Origin: Streptomyces actinomycinicus
Lineage (GTDB): Bacteria; Actinomycetota; Actinomycetes; Streptomycetales; Streptomycetaceae
DNA: 64,000 nucleotides
Assembly: GCF_016741775.1 (NCBI RefSeq)
Contig: NZ_JAERRK010000004.1
Span: 1 to 64,000 of the forward strand
Reading direction: 5' to 3'
The position numbers and the translations under genes are program-made. The notes beneath the pieces are model-generated. The model saw only the letters and a list, made by a program, of their open reading frames with translations. It had not been told where the DNA came from and did no database searches. This document shows, piece after piece, positions 1-8,523 of the stretch; positions within the stretch are counted from its first letter, which is position 1, and each line of letters opens with the position of its first letter.

Positions 1-257
1 AGAACCTAGCGGCGCGACTCGACCTCCAGCAGGCCGGGGAGAGGTGCGCGTGAGGTGCTCGCAGGGGACTCGAGCCGCTCGGCAGCGCTGGAGGCCGGTG
101 CACACGTAGGCCCGTAGAACCCCGCCCTCGTCTCGCTCCGGGTACTGTCCGTTTTGATCACTTGGCGTCCAAGGTGCCCTGGGGGGCGAGGGCTACCGGG
201 CGGTTCCGCCTGAGAAATTGAGCGGCAGGGCCCCCTTGTACGCGGTACGGTGCGCCG

Positions 258-692
258 ATGTCAGCGATCAAGAAGTTCCAAGTCACCTTTGACTGCGCAG
301 ATCCGGAACGCCTCGCTCGCTTTTGGTGCGAGGTGTTGGGGTACGTCACACCGCCGCCACCCGAGGGGTTCACCACCTGGGAGGATTTCAACCGCACACT
401 GCCCCCTGAGAAGCGGGGTTCATGGTTCGCCTGCAGTGATCCCTCAGGTGTGGGCCCGCGCCTGTACTTCCAGCGCGTCCCCGAAGGCAAGGTCGTCAAG
501 AACCGGGTGCATCTCGACGTCCGGGTGGGCACCGGGCTCGTGGGGGACGAGCGCCTCGCCGTGCTCGAGGCCGAGTGCGCTCGACTGGTTGCGCTCGGTG
601 CGACTCACGTACAAACGCTGTACGCCGATGAGGAAAACGAGTCGTGCATCCCGATGCTGGACATCGAGGGCAACGAATTCTGCCTGGACTGA
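258..692 (+). CDS. VOC (glyoxalase-like) domain protein
   Basis: The 144-residue protein opens with a beta-alpha-beta unit around 'KFQVTFDCADPERLARFWCEVLGY', typical of glyoxalase-like VOC proteins of actinobacteria, and ends with the second half-module 'MLDIEGNEFCLD', whose Glu is the usual metal-ligand position. Such proteins bind small molecules or metals in the cytosol; no substrate can be named. The start is the ATG at 258; no strong Shine-Dalgarno is seen. A strong hairpin follows the stop, so the gene is probably transcribed alone. Its length is normal for a one-domain member. Confidence 0.85.
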   Translation: MSAIKKFQVTFDCADPERLARFWCEVLGYVTPPPPEGFTTWEDFNRTLPPEKRGSWFACSDPSGVGPRLYFQRVPEGKVVKNRVHLDVRVGTGLVGDERLAVLEAECARLVALGATHVQTLYADEENESCIPMLDIEGNEFCLD

Positions 693-704
693 GCATTCTC
701 CGAG

Positions 705-734
705 CCGGGGGAGGCAGAGAGCCGCCTCCCCCGG
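705..734 (+). terminator. Hairpin terminator after the VOC gene
   Basis: Perfect 11-bp arms (CCGGGGGAGGC / GCCTCCCCCGG) around an 8-nt loop, 13 bp after the stop codon. There is no T-tract, as is usual for Streptomyces terminators. It also faces the 3' end of the minus-strand transposase relic, so it may work in both directions. Confidence 0.75.
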
Positions 735-763
735 GCCTCTCTGGTTCCCGTACCGGGCGGGAG

Positions 764-1035
764 TTACGCGGTGAGGGCGAGGTTGTGCAGCCGGGCGATG
801 CCGAGCACGGCGGTATGAACGCCTTCGCTTTTCAGGCGGCGGTCACGAAGGATCTTTCGGGAAGCTCTCCCACGAGCCGACGCGCGCCGTCCGGCGCCTG
901 ACGGGACTGCGCCAGCAGTTCGTCCAGTTCTTCGCAGCGGACGTCGATCCCAGGCCGGTGCCCCCTACAGCCGCCGTCCGCGATGACTGTGACCCCACCG
1001 ACGGCGGCCTTCGCAACGCGGGTCTTGCGGGGCCG
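764..1035 (-). pseudogene. IS5-type transposase relic (C-terminal pieces)
   Basis: On the minus strand, 764-858 reads KILRDRRLKSEGVHTAVLGI followed by ARLHNLALTA and a stop. This matches the C-terminus of DDE transposases common in Streptomyces ('...WKILRDCRLKGDGVHHAMLGIARLHNL'). Upstream, about 920-1035 reads AKAAVGGVTVIADGGCRG, the 'IADGGYRG' catalytic-Asp block of the same family. The DNA between them no longer reads as the expected middle part, so an internal deletion has occurred. No start codon or terminal repeats were found. A 5' piece of the same family lies at 24930-25115 on the other strand. Confidence 0.75.
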
Positions 1036-1086
1036 AGCAGCGTCACTCGACTGTGGGGTCGGATGCCAGTCGCCGGACGCGTCTCC

Positions 1087-1533
1087 TCATCCCGGCCGGC
1101 CGTGGGCGCCCGCCTCGAGAGTTGCACGAAGGGTGGCCAGCGTGGAGGCGATGCGGGCGAGGTCGTCGGGAGAGACCGCCGCGGTCAGCGAGATCAGCTC
1201 ACTTTCGACAATGGGGCGCGAAGCGGACAGCCGCTCCTCACCCGCGGATGTGAGGCGGAGAATGGACGAGCGGCGGTCCTCAGGATGCGCGACCCGCAGG
1301 CACCAGCCCGCAGCCACCAGCCGGTCGACCGCCTTACTGACGGCCCCCACGGTGATCGCCAGTTCGCCGACGATGTCGAGCACGCGGCACCCCGGCACAC
1401 GGTCGATGATCTCCAGCAGCTCGAACTGTCCCAGTCCCAGCCCCTGTTCGGCGCGCAACCGGGCACTCACCGCGTTGTACAGCCGGGTCTCGACGCGGAC
1501 CAGATCAGTGAAGACTGGCGTGACGTGGCTCAC
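1087..1533 (-). CDS. MarR-family transcriptional regulator
   Basis: The 148-residue protein has the MarR winged helix: 'GLGQFELLEIIDRVPGCRVLDIVGELAITVGAVSKAVDRLVAAGW' (recognition helix) followed by the wing 'HPEDRRSSILRLTSAG'. The GTG at 1533 is chosen because GGAGG lies just upstream (GGAGGTAATGTG). A longer reading frame from 1620 would run through the operator palindromes and is unlikely. It diverges from the hydrolase at 1642, with three palindromes between them, so it probably represses itself and the hydrolase. The ligand is unknown. Confidence 0.9.
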   Translation of the reverse strand: MSHVTPVFTDLVRVETRLYNAVSARLRAEQGLGLGQFELLEIIDRVPGCRVLDIVGELAITVGAVSKAVDRLVAAGWCLRVAHPEDRRSSILRLTSAGEERLSASRPIVESELISLTAAVSPDDLARIASTLATLRATLEAGAHGRPG

Positions 1534-1546
1534 ATTACCTCCAGTA

Positions 1547-1611
1547 GATTCCTGGGAATCATCTTCCTTGGAATCCGGTTGAGGCAAGGCAGATGGATTC
1601 CAAGGAATCCA
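1547..1611. promoter_or_regulatory. Three palindromic sites in the MarR/hydrolase intergenic region
   Basis: Site 1 (1547-1560) is GATTCC-TG-GGAATC. Site 2 (about 1564-1576) is the imperfect CTTCC-TT-GGAATC. Site 3 (1594-1611) is TGGATTCC-AA-GGAATCCA with perfect 8-bp arms. All share the half-site GGAATC with a 2-bp centre, as expected for a MarR dimer. They cover the space between the divergent starts at 1533 and 1642, so the shared regulation is a firm inference; binding itself is not shown. Confidence 0.8.
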
Positions 1612-1641
1612 TCCTCGCACCCCGACCTATGGAGGCCCCGT

Positions 1642-2571
1642 ATGTCCCGACAGCAGCGTGACGCCCTGGACGCCATACTCCGTTCCGCCCCTCGCAGCGA
1701 GGTCCGGCCCACTCCCGAGGAGCAGCGCAGCGGTTTCGCCGCGGCTGTCACCCGCCCCGCACCGGAGGACGTGGTCACCCACAGGGCCGTCCTGGGCGGG
1801 CGGCCGGCACTGGAGCTGGAGCCGGCCGAAGCCTCCGGCCGCGGCCGACTGCTCTACTTGCACGGCGGCGGCTACGTCATCGGCTCACCGGACACCCATG
1901 CAGGGCTGGTCGGTGAACTGGCCCGCCGCGCCGGGCTGCGCGCGACGTCGGTCGACTACCGGCTGGCGCCCGAGCACCCTTTCCCCGCGGCTGTCGACGA
2001 CGGACTCGCGGCCTACCGCGAGCTGCTGGCGTCGGGCACCGACCCACGGGACCTCGTCATGGCCGGTGACTCCGCCGGTGGCGGTCTGAGCATCGCCACG
2101 CTGCTCGCCGCCCGGGAGGCGGGGCTGCCGCAACCAGCCGCCGTGGTCGTCTTCTCCCCCTGGGCCGACCTCACCCTCACCGGAGGAAGCATCCGCTCCA
2201 AGGAGAGCGCCGACCCCATCTTCACAGAGGCCGACCTGCGCGCCTACGCCGATCTCTACGTCGGCGCAGGCGACAGGGCGCATCCCCTGGCCAGTCCGGT
2301 GTTCGCCGACCTCACCGGACTGCCCCCACTCCTCGTGCAGGTCGGGGCGAACGAGCTGCTCCTCGACGACGCGGTGCGGCTGGCCGGCCGCGCGGGCGCC
2401 GACGGCGTCGAGGTCACGCTCGAAGTCGGTCCCGGCCTCCCCCACGTCTTCCAACACCACTACGGCCGTCTCGACGAGGCGGACGCCGCACTCGACCGCG
2501 CCGCCCGCTTCCTCACCGCCCACCTGAGCGCCGGACGCCCGGCCGTCGACCCCCTCGAACCGGTCCACTGA
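1642..2571 (+). CDS. Alpha/beta hydrolase, HSL (family IV) esterase-like
   Basis: The 309-residue cytosolic hydrolase shows the HSL-family oxyanion motif HGGG (74-77), the nucleophile in GDSAGG (Ser144), an acid in 'NELLLDDA' (Asp242 or 243) and the catalytic His in 'GLPHVFQ' (His268). The family hydrolyses short acyl esters, lactones and similar bonds; the real substrate is unknown. The ATG at 1642 follows GGAGG with good spacing. It is divergent from the MarR gene, and the palindromes lie in its promoter region, so it is probably derepressed by a MarR ligand, perhaps a phenolic or xenobiotic ester. Confidence 0.9.
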   Translation: MSRQQRDALDAILRSAPRSEVRPTPEEQRSGFAAAVTRPAPEDVVTHRAVLGGRPALELEPAEASGRGRLLYLHGGGYVIGSPDTHAGLVGELARRAGLRATSVDYRLAPEHPFPAAVDDGLAAYRELLASGTDPRDLVMAGDSAGGGLSIATLLAAREAGLPQPAAVVVFSPWADLTLTGGSIRSKESADPIFTEADLRAYADLYVGAGDRAHPLASPVFADLTGLPPLLVQVGANELLLDDAVRLAGRAGADGVEVTLEVGPGLPHVFQHHYGRLDEADAALDRAARFLTAHLSAGRPAVDPLEPVH

Positions 2572-2589
2572 CACCGACCCCGGCGGCCT

Positions 2590-2850
2590 CGCTGCGTGCA
2601 CTGCCTGGCCCGGGACGCCGGGACCTCGCAGACCACCGGCTACCGCTACTTCCGTGAGGGCATCGGTGTGCTGGCAGCCAAGCTCCTGATCTGCACGAGG
2701 CGTTGGAACTCAGCCGCGCACGAGGATGGCACACGTGGTGCTGGAGGGCCGGCTGATCGCCTGCAACCGGCTGCCGGGGGCCGGTAGAGGCGGCACCACC
2801 TGTGATTCTCCCAGAAGCACAAGAGCAGAGGCGGCAACAACCAGACCGCT
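2590..2850 (+). pseudogene. Second IS5-type transposase relic
   Basis: About 2596-2685 encodes 'CLARDAGTSQTTGYRYFREGIGVLAAK', the helix-turn-helix of IS5-like transposases ('LARDAGISQATGYRYLHEGIDVLA'). After a frame change, 'PDLHEALELSRA' and 'HVVLEGRLIACNRLPG' follow (family: 'DLHEAL...HVILDGTLIACDRV'). A third frame around 2810-2845 gives 'FSQKHKSRGGN' (family: 'YSGKHKRHGGNVQ'). At least two frameshifts and missing ends make it non-functional. It belongs to a different subfamily from the relics at 0.8 and 25 kb. Confidence 0.75.
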
Positions 2851-3128
2851 CGGAGAACGCCCTGGACCCAACCCGCGCCACGAAACTCAGGTCCTTCGCA
2901 GAGGGCCGGCCCCACAACCGTCCGCCGGGCCATGAGTGACTCCCGAACTCATCAACAACTCATCGACATTGGTCAAACAACGGAGCCAAGCCGTCACTCC
3001 CGAAGCCGTTCGAGAACAACCACCGTTCTCGCGTACAAAGCCACGGTAACGGCTCGGACATCGGCCGGAGTTGAAGACGACACGTGGGTATGGTCGGGGT
3101 GCCGTACGGGGCTGATAGGAGCGGGGGC

Positions 3129-4514
3129 GTGGAGCACAGGGAGCCCGATGAAAGCATCGCGGAAGCCCACGGCGTGGGCGGGGACCATGTGGATTTCCGC
3201 GGCGGCACCTTTCACGGCACCGTGATAGCCAAGGTCGTCGCCGGCCGGCCACCTGCTTCGTGGCCGCACCAGGTCGGGGCCATCCCTCCCTCCGCCGTCT
3301 GTTTCCAGAACCGCGCCGAGGCCGGCCGTCTCACCGCGTTCCTTGCCAGGAGCGGCACCGTGGTCATCACGTCGCAGCCTGCGCGTGCGGGGTTGGGGCC
3401 GGGCCTGAGCGGGGTCGGCAAGACCCAGCTCGCCGCCCACTACGCCCGCACCGCCTGGCAAGCCGGCGACCTCGACGTGCTGGTGTGGATCACCGCGACC
3501 ACCGCCCAGAGCATCACCACCGGCTACGCCCAGGCCGCCTCTGAACTGCTCGGCGTCGACCCCGCCGACCAGCGTGCCGCCACCACGTTCCTGGCATGGC
3601 TGGAGCCGAAGGCCGGGCAGCGACCGTGCCGCTGGCTAGTGGTCCTGGACGACGTCGCCGATCCGGCGGACCTCACTGGCCTGTGGCCGCCGGCCAGCCC
3701 CACGGGCCGGACCCTGGTCACCACCCGCCGCCAGGACGCCGCCCTCACCACCGGCCGCCACCGCGTCCCCGTCGGCGTCTTCACCCCCGCCGAATCCCTC
3801 GCCTACCTCACCACCGCCCTGCCCACCCACGCCAGGACGGACGGGCAGCTCGCCAGCCTCGCTGAGGATCTCGGACACCTGCCGCTGGCCCTGTCCCAGG
3901 CCGCCGCCTATCTCACCGACTCCAGAACCCCCATCGCCGACTACCGGCAAGCCCTGGCCGACCGCACCACCGCATTACGCGACACCCTCGCCCGCGACCG
4001 CAGACCAGCACCGACCCGCTCCGCCCTGCCTGACGCCGACCACTCCGTTCTCGCCCGCGATGCCGCCGAAGCCGCTGAGGCCTCCGCAAAGCCGCAGCCC
4101 CAACCGCCCACGACGCCGCCAGCACCACCTGGCTTCGGGCCACCACAGGAACCCGGTTTCGAGCCGCCGCACCACACCCCGTTCGTGCCGCCGCGACCGC
4201 GCCGGCCCCCGCTGAGCCGGTCCCCCCGAGGCCCGGTGTCCCGCGCTGTCCGACTGCTCCTCGCCCTCGCGCTCATCCCTCTGACATGGCTGATGGTTAT
4301 GCCATTGCAGTCCGGCACGGAGAGCACCAGGCTGCTGGCGGGGCTCGGGCTGTTCGTCGCACCGGTGCTGGGACTGTGGCTGTCGTGCTCGGCCGTCGCC
4401 CGGCGCAGCGGGCGGCTGAGCAAGGCGGTCAAGATCCAGGCGACTGTCGGAATTTTGGTACACGGAACAACGGCGCTCACCCTTCTGATAGGCGCTATGA
4501 ACGACCTGAACTGA
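3129..4514 (+). CDS. NB-ARC/STAND ATPase fused to a proline-rich linker and membrane domain
   Basis: The N-terminus ('HVDFRGGTFHGTVIAKV') and the P-loop GLSGVGKTQLA, followed by 'VDVLVWITATT'-like and 'WLVVLDDVADPADL' (Walker B) blocks, match actinobacterial NB-ARC regulators. Those normally continue into a full ARC/winged-helix module and TPR repeats. Here the ATPase stops after 'LGHLPLALSQAAAYL' and is followed by a proline-rich stretch (about residues 330-385), then three hydrophobic segments. The GTG at 3129 follows AGGAG; an upstream ATG at 3084 is also open. The chimera could be a deletion product or a membrane-tethered sensor. No effector domain is recognised. Confidence 0.7.
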   Translation: MEHREPDESIAEAHGVGGDHVDFRGGTFHGTVIAKVVAGRPPASWPHQVGAIPPSAVCFQNRAEAGRLTAFLARSGTVVITSQPARAGLGPGLSGVGKTQLAAHYARTAWQAGDLDVLVWITATTAQSITTGYAQAASELLGVDPADQRAATTFLAWLEPKAGQRPCRWLVVLDDVADPADLTGLWPPASPTGRTLVTTRRQDAALTTGRHRVPVGVFTPAESLAYLTTALPTHARTDGQLASLAEDLGHLPLALSQAAAYLTDSRTPIADYRQALADRTTALRDTLARDRRPAPTRSALPDADHSVLARDAAEAAEASAKPQPQPPTTPPAPPGFGPPQEPGFEPPHHTPFVPPRPRRPPLSRSPRGPVSRAVRLLLALALIPLTWLMVMPLQSGTESTRLLAGLGLFVAPVLGLWLSCSAVARRSGRLSKAVKIQATVGILVHGTTALTLLIGAMNDLN

Positions 4515-4733
4515 GTTCGTGGCCCGAGTATGTGGTTGGCGGCTTGCGGCTTACGCCGATCCGCCCCTGCGACTGGGGCGTGTCCGGTGGGCCAGCGAGC
4601 TGTCGTGCGCGGTCGGGCGACTGCACTGACTCGTTGGCCGGGCACCCTCGTGAACCATCAGGCCGGGTGCCGCGTCATCCTGGTACGCGGTCCGTACCGG
4701 GTGGCGCCGGCCGAGGGAGAGCAGGGGGACAGA

Positions 4734-5178
4734 TGACGGCACGCGACGTGTTCTGTGTCGTGCTGGCGGCCCTGGCAAGCCTGGCGTGCCTGCTGGGCGG
4801 TGCGCGGGAGGCGCGGCAGCGAGCGCGGCTGCATCGGTACGGCGACCACGCCGAGGGGGTGGTGGTGGACCGGTACCTGGCGCCGGCGGACGACAACCTG
4901 ACCCCCGTCATCGAGTTGACCGACCGGCACGGCCGGCCCGTCAGGTTCACGCCCGTGGCCACGGGGACGGGGCTGGGGCTGGACCTTGGAACCACTTCCC
5001 GGTCGTCTTTCTGCCCGATCATCCCGAGACCGCCAGAGTGTTCACCCGGAGGCACCTCCGGCCCCTGTACATCAGCATGCTTACCGGAAGCGGGATCTTC
5101 CTCGGCGGCCCGGTCCGGACGGTCGCGGACGGTCGAAGGACTGCGTCCCAGTCAGCGGACCTGTGCGTGGTGCGCAGT
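4734..5178 (+). pseudogene. DUF3592-type membrane protein, frameshifted
   Basis: The first frame begins with a hydrophobic segment ('VFCVVLAALASLACLLGG'), then 'GDHAEGVVVDRYLAP...VIELTDRHGRPVRFTPVATGTGLGL', the DUF3592 pattern. Near 4985 the expected continuation ('FPVVFLPDHPETARVFTRRHLRPLYI') is found one frame over, so a single-base indel breaks the gene. After that the frame runs into the convergent tyrosinase without a natural end. AGGGGG precedes the ATG at 4734. Either the indel is real and the gene is dead, or it is a sequencing error. Confidence 0.65.
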
Positions 5179-5997
5179 TCAGCGGTAGGTGTAGAACTTC
5201 GTGTGGTCGAGCATGTCCTGGGGCGTCACGTCGTTCCACGGCTTCATCGTGTCGCGCAGGCCTATGACACCTTCAGGCGCGGTCACCGGCACGTATCCGG
5301 AAGACGGGTGCTTGGCCTGCCAGTCTGCCCAGAGTTTGTCGATGAAGCAGTGGTGGAGCCAGAAGACGGGGTCATTCGGTGAGGCGCCGCTGAGCATCTG
5401 GCCGCCGACCCAGACATGAACCCGGTTGTGCAGGTTGGGGCCCTGCCAACCCTCGAGATGGTTGCGGAAGCTTTCGGACTCGCTGTTCCACGGTGGGGCG
5501 TCATAGGTCGGCATGGCCAGGACGGTGTCCACCTCCTGTCGGGTGGGCAGCGCGCGGACGTTGGCGCCGAGGTTACGCCGTAAGAAGGTCCGGCCGTCGA
5601 CACGGACGTTGACCGGCCAGCTGCCTTGCGTGAAGGCGAACGGTCCGGAGGTCACCCGGTCGTCGCCGGCGCGGCCGGTCCCACCGAGGAAGGTGTCCGA
5701 CCACAGTGAGCTGCTGGGTGATCGGTCTTTGGTCCAGTCCCAGTAGGGCAGGCTGACCGAGGATGTGATGCTCTGCAACGCGCGTTCGAACTGCAGCAGG
5801 AAGCGGCGGTGCCAGGGCAGGAAGGAGGGAGACCGGTGGCCGGTTCGTTCTCCGTCGTCCGTGTCACTCATGATGAATGCATTGTGTGTCGTCACGAACT
5901 CGTCGTACCGTCCCTGCCGCTTGAGCTCGAGGATGGCATGGACGAAGTCGCGCTTCTCGGTGGCCGACAGGTCGGCCTGGTCCTTGCGTTCTCCCAC
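5179..5997 (-). CDS. melC2: Tyrosinase (type-3 copper monooxygenase), MelC2/MelD2-like
   Basis: The 272-residue enzyme oxidises monophenols and diphenols to quinones, giving melanin outside the cell. CuA ligands are visible as His38 (TTHNAF), His54 (GHRSP) and His63 (PWHRRF). CuB ligands are His190 and His194 (NLHNRVHVW) and His216 (LHHCFID). Length and ligand spacing equal the known Streptomyces MelC2. It has no signal peptide, consistent with co-export bound to MelC1, whose gene lies 43 bp upstream on the same strand. Streptomycetes may carry a second, paralogous melD pair; which copy this is cannot be told here. Confidence 0.95.
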   Translation of the reverse strand: MGERKDQADLSATEKRDFVHAILELKRQGRYDEFVTTHNAFIMSDTDDGERTGHRSPSFLPWHRRFLLQFERALQSITSSVSLPYWDWTKDRSPSSSLWSDTFLGGTGRAGDDRVTSGPFAFTQGSWPVNVRVDGRTFLRRNLGANVRALPTRQEVDTVLAMPTYDAPPWNSESESFRNHLEGWQGPNLHNRVHVWVGGQMLSGASPNDPVFWLHHCFIDKLWADWQAKHPSSGYVPVTAPEGVIGLRDTMKPWNDVTPQDMLDHTKFYTYR

Positions 5998-6040
5998 GGT
6001 GTTCTTCCTTCACGTGTGGTGGTGCGTTTGCGGGGGCCTG

Positions 6041-6502
6041 TCAGGCCATGAGGGGTACGAGAGAGGCACCGTCCAGGTCCCGTACGGCCGCGCGGGCGAC
6101 CTCTAGGGGAGTGCGCTGCTTCTGGTAGTGGTTGACGACACTGAGCCAGGTTCCGTCCATGCTCCTCATGACGTGGAGGTCCCTGTCGTCGATGCGCACG
6201 ACGAACTCCGTGACAGGGGACTGCCCGTCGTCCGGGTGACGGCTCCGGCGTCCGGGGTGTGAGGTGTGCTCGTCAGGGGCGGGCCTGCCTTCGATGTGTC
6301 GGCCCAGATAGATTTCGTCGAACGCTTCCGGCTCGTCCATGGAGCTGCCCTTGGCTCCATCGGCCCGCTCCGCATGGGGCGGCCTGCCCGTGCCGTGCTC
6401 TTCAGAGTTTGCCGCTGCTACGTCCGTCCGACTCACAAGGGCCGCGCCGGCGACCGCCATCGTGCCGGTGAGCAGGGCTTTACGTCGAGTGGTGTGTTCC
6501 AC
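6041..6502 (-). CDS. melC1: Tyrosinase copper chaperone / secretion partner MelC1
   Basis: The 153-residue protein starts at GTG 6502 and carries a twin-arginine-type signal ('TRRKALLTGTMAVAGAALV...VAAA'). The mature part has His-rich spots ('DEHTSHPG', 'RSRHPDD') and the conserved C-terminal block 'EFVVRIDDRDLHVMRSMDGTWLSVVNHYQ', which identifies MelC1. MelC1 binds apo-tyrosinase, delivers copper and carries it through the Tat pathway. It is the first gene of the two-gene melC operon; spacing to melC2 is 43 bp. An in-frame extension to 6595 is unlikely because it places the Tat signal internally. Confidence 0.92.
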   Translation of the reverse strand: MEHTTRRKALLTGTMAVAGAALVSRTDVAAANSEEHGTGRPPHAERADGAKGSSMDEPEAFDEIYLGRHIEGRPAPDEHTSHPGRRSRHPDDGQSPVTEFVVRIDDRDLHVMRSMDGTWLSVVNHYQKQRTPLEVARAAVRDLDGASLVPLMA

Positions 6503-6680
6503 TGAGGGTCCTATCGTCCGGTCGCCGCGGTGCCAGGACCGCGGCAGGAACGTTTCTGTCTGCGACGGGAACAACGGGGTGCCCGCTGCCGCCACATGGT
6601 GGCAGCGTTGCGCGCCCTACCGGAGGTGCGCTGAATGCGGACCCGTGTGAAAGAGACAACCTGACCGGGACATACACCGT

Positions 6681-7058
6681 TCAACTGCGGAAGATCTCCT
6701 TCCTCTTCGTCGGTCGAGGGCCCAGGACCGCAAGAACCTGCCCAGCCGAAAGTCCGCCCAGGAAATGTTTCGGCTGGCTCGCCTGAGGGTGGTGATACAC
6801 ATGCCGATGATTCGACTGGAATGGGTGGACTGCACCCGTGGAACCGGGTAGTCGCTCCAGTTTGGCCCTCGCTGAGCTGGGCGGTGTCCATCCGGTGCGC
6901 CGGTCGTTGCGGCCTGGCAGCCCGCCTTCTCCGGACGGGACAGCCGGCGCCTGACGTTCACGCTGACAAAGCAGCACACTCCGGGCGGACACCCGCGCAC
7001 TCGCAGCGACCAGCGCCAAAGTCACAGCGACCAGTACCAAAGCCAGAACATCGACCAT
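6681..7058 (-). CDS. Possible small membrane-anchored protein (unrecognised)
   Basis: The ATG at 7058 follows GGGGGAG and begins a convincing hydrophobic segment ('MVDVLALVLVAVTLALVAASA'). The following 100 residues look like unstructured or non-coding translation and match no family I know. The start region reads like a real gene; the tail may be degenerate. Between melC1 (ends at 6502) and the CC-motif protein (7432), nothing else coding is seen. The stretch 7059-7431 holds only a 15-bp direct repeat (CCGGCATCAGACCCC at 7160-7174 and 7176-7190). Confidence 0.3.
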   Translation of the reverse strand: MVDVLALVLVAVTLALVAASARVSARSVLLCQRERQAPAVPSGEGGLPGRNDRRTGWTPPSSARAKLERLPGSTGAVHPFQSNHRHVYHHPQASQPKHFLGGLSAGQVLAVLGPRPTKRKEIFRS

Positions 7059-7431
7059 GAACGCTCCCCCGGGGCCGGGCCCGAACCGCCGCAAGCCGCC
7101 TGCAGATTCCCGTCAGGAACCCGCTCGGTCACCGGCTGGATCGGCGGCCGCCCGACGTCCCGGCATCAGACCCCGCCGGCATCAGACCCCACAGACAACA
7201 CTCACCCCACCGCCGCTTCTTCCGTCGCGGCACCGACCCGAAAACACCGGCAACGAGTCCCGATAACTCACCCGTCGCGTCCTGGTGGTGTTCCATTCGC
7301 TCGACCAGGCTCTGCGGTCCCTGCTGTGCGACACCCAGACCGCTCCCTGGTGCTCTGCCAGCCACGCCACGGCGGCTTCGCGCCCTCATCCGCACAGGCC
7401 GGCGTGCTCGGCCTGTGCCTGTGGCCCGCGC

Positions 7432-7746
7432 TCAGCGAGTGGCGTCGCTGCCTTCCGCCCCAGGTCGCGGGCCCGCGGTGGGCATGCCGAGGTCGACCGG
7501 GGCCGGTGCCCTGTGGCAGGACGTCGTGCGGCGCCGGTGCCGTACAACCAGGGCTGCGAGTCCGGCGGCAACGATCAGGACCGCCAGGGCAGGCATCCAG
7601 AGCGCCCCGATCGCGGAAGCGACGCCGAGGCCGCCGAGAACGGCCATGAGCGGGCCCGCGCAGCACACCGCACAGGCAACGAGCGCGGCCGTGCCGGCGC
7701 CGAGCGTGCGCCAGGGCCGGGACGGACGGGGAGAGGGGGCGCTCAT
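7432..7746 (-). CDS. Small MerT/MerF-like membrane protein with a Cys-Cys motif
   Basis: The 104-residue protein has two hydrophobic segments; the first carries the vicinal cysteines 'VACAVCCAGPLMAVLGGLG'. Such a CC pair in a first membrane helix is the hallmark of MerT/MerF-type metal transporters. The second segment is 'MPALAVLIVAAGLAALVV', then a basic, His-containing tail. Its ATG overlaps the stop of the MerR gene by 4 bp (ATGA), so translation is coupled. Together they suggest metal or thiol-reactive stress uptake/sensing. No mercuric reductase is in view, so mercury is only one option. Confidence 0.7.
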   Translation of the reverse strand: MSAPSPRPSRPWRTLGAGTAALVACAVCCAGPLMAVLGGLGVASAIGALWMPALAVLIVAAGLAALVVRHRRRTTSCHRAPAPVDLGMPTAGPRPGAEGSDATR

Positions 7747-8516
7747 GCGGTCACTCCGAAGAGGTCGGCCAGCATCCCGGCGGCGGACTCGGGTGCCCGC
7801 GCCTCCAGCTGGAGCGCGGACGGGGTCAGGTGCAGGGCAAAGTCGAAGAACGCGCAACAGCCCTGCTCGGCCGCGGCGAGGGCCGCGAGCTCCCCGGCAA
7901 GCCGTGCGCTGGCGGGGAAGATCAGGCGTACGCCGTCGGGGATCTCCTCGCGCCCCACAGCCTTGCCGGCCAGCTGCTGCCACTGGGCGATGCGCTCACC
8001 CAACTCGGCGCCGCCGAGGGTGCAGGCCACCGGGGCGTCCCGCCACGGCTCGGCAGCCGGAGAGAAGCGGGTCGGCGACAGCGTGATCGGCACGGGCTTC
8101 GCCGTCGCCGAGCCGGCCGTGGTGCAGCCGCAGTCGGGCCCGCAGGCCCCCGCGGGCGCCGGGCCGGACAGATCGGCGCGGACAGCGGCCAGGTGGGCGG
8201 AGAACGCGCGTAGCTCGGCGATCCGGCCGTCCGTCTCGGCGATCCGGTCCGCGAGCAGCGGCAGCATCCGCGCCCGGACCGAGGCGCACACCCCTTCCTC
8301 GCGGACGTCGAGGAGTTCGCGGATCTCTTCCAGGGTCAGGCCCAGGAGCTTGGCCGAGGAGATGAAGGCCAGGCGCTCCACCGCGTCGTCGCCGTACAGC
8401 CGGTACCCGGAGGGCGTCCGGTCGGCGGCGAGCAGACCGGCGTCCTCGTAGAAGCGGAGCGTCGTGGCGGGAACTCCTGAGCGCTCGGCCAGCTGCGAAA
8501 TGCGGTAGGTCGTCAC
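7743..8516 (-). CDS. MerR-family regulator with cysteine-rich C-terminal extension
   Basis: The 257-residue protein begins at GTG 8516 with a standard MerR DNA-binding domain ('YRISQLAERSGVPATTLRFYEDAGLL...GYRLYGDDAVERL') and dimerisation helix. At about 130 residues, where MerR proteins normally end, comes the metal-site-like 'CGPDCGC'. A further domain of about 110 residues follows, containing 'CTLGGAELGERIAQWQQL' and 'EQGCCAFFDF'. This extra domain recurs in actinobacterial proteins but I cannot name it. No Shine-Dalgarno precedes the GTG; the promoter position implies a leaderless transcript. It is co-translated with the CC-motif membrane protein. Confidence 0.85.
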   Translation of the reverse strand: MTTYRISQLAERSGVPATTLRFYEDAGLLAADRTPSGYRLYGDDAVERLAFISSAKLLGLTLEEIRELLDVREEGVCASVRARMLPLLADRIAETDGRIAELRAFSAHLAAVRADLSGPAPAGACGPDCGCTTAGSATAKPVPITLSPTRFSPAAEPWRDAPVACTLGGAELGERIAQWQQLAGKAVGREEIPDGVRLIFPASARLAGELAALAAAEQGCCAFFDFALHLTPSALQLEARAPESAAGMLADLFGVTA

Positions 8517-8523
8517 ACCGCCG

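Noticed and set aside
958..1641. N-terminal extension of the esterase from 958
   Set aside because: It would run through the MarR gene and operators; GGAGG places the start at 1642.
7432..8516. Complete mercury-resistance operon
   Set aside because: No merA, merB or merP in view; only a MerR protein and a CC-motif membrane protein.
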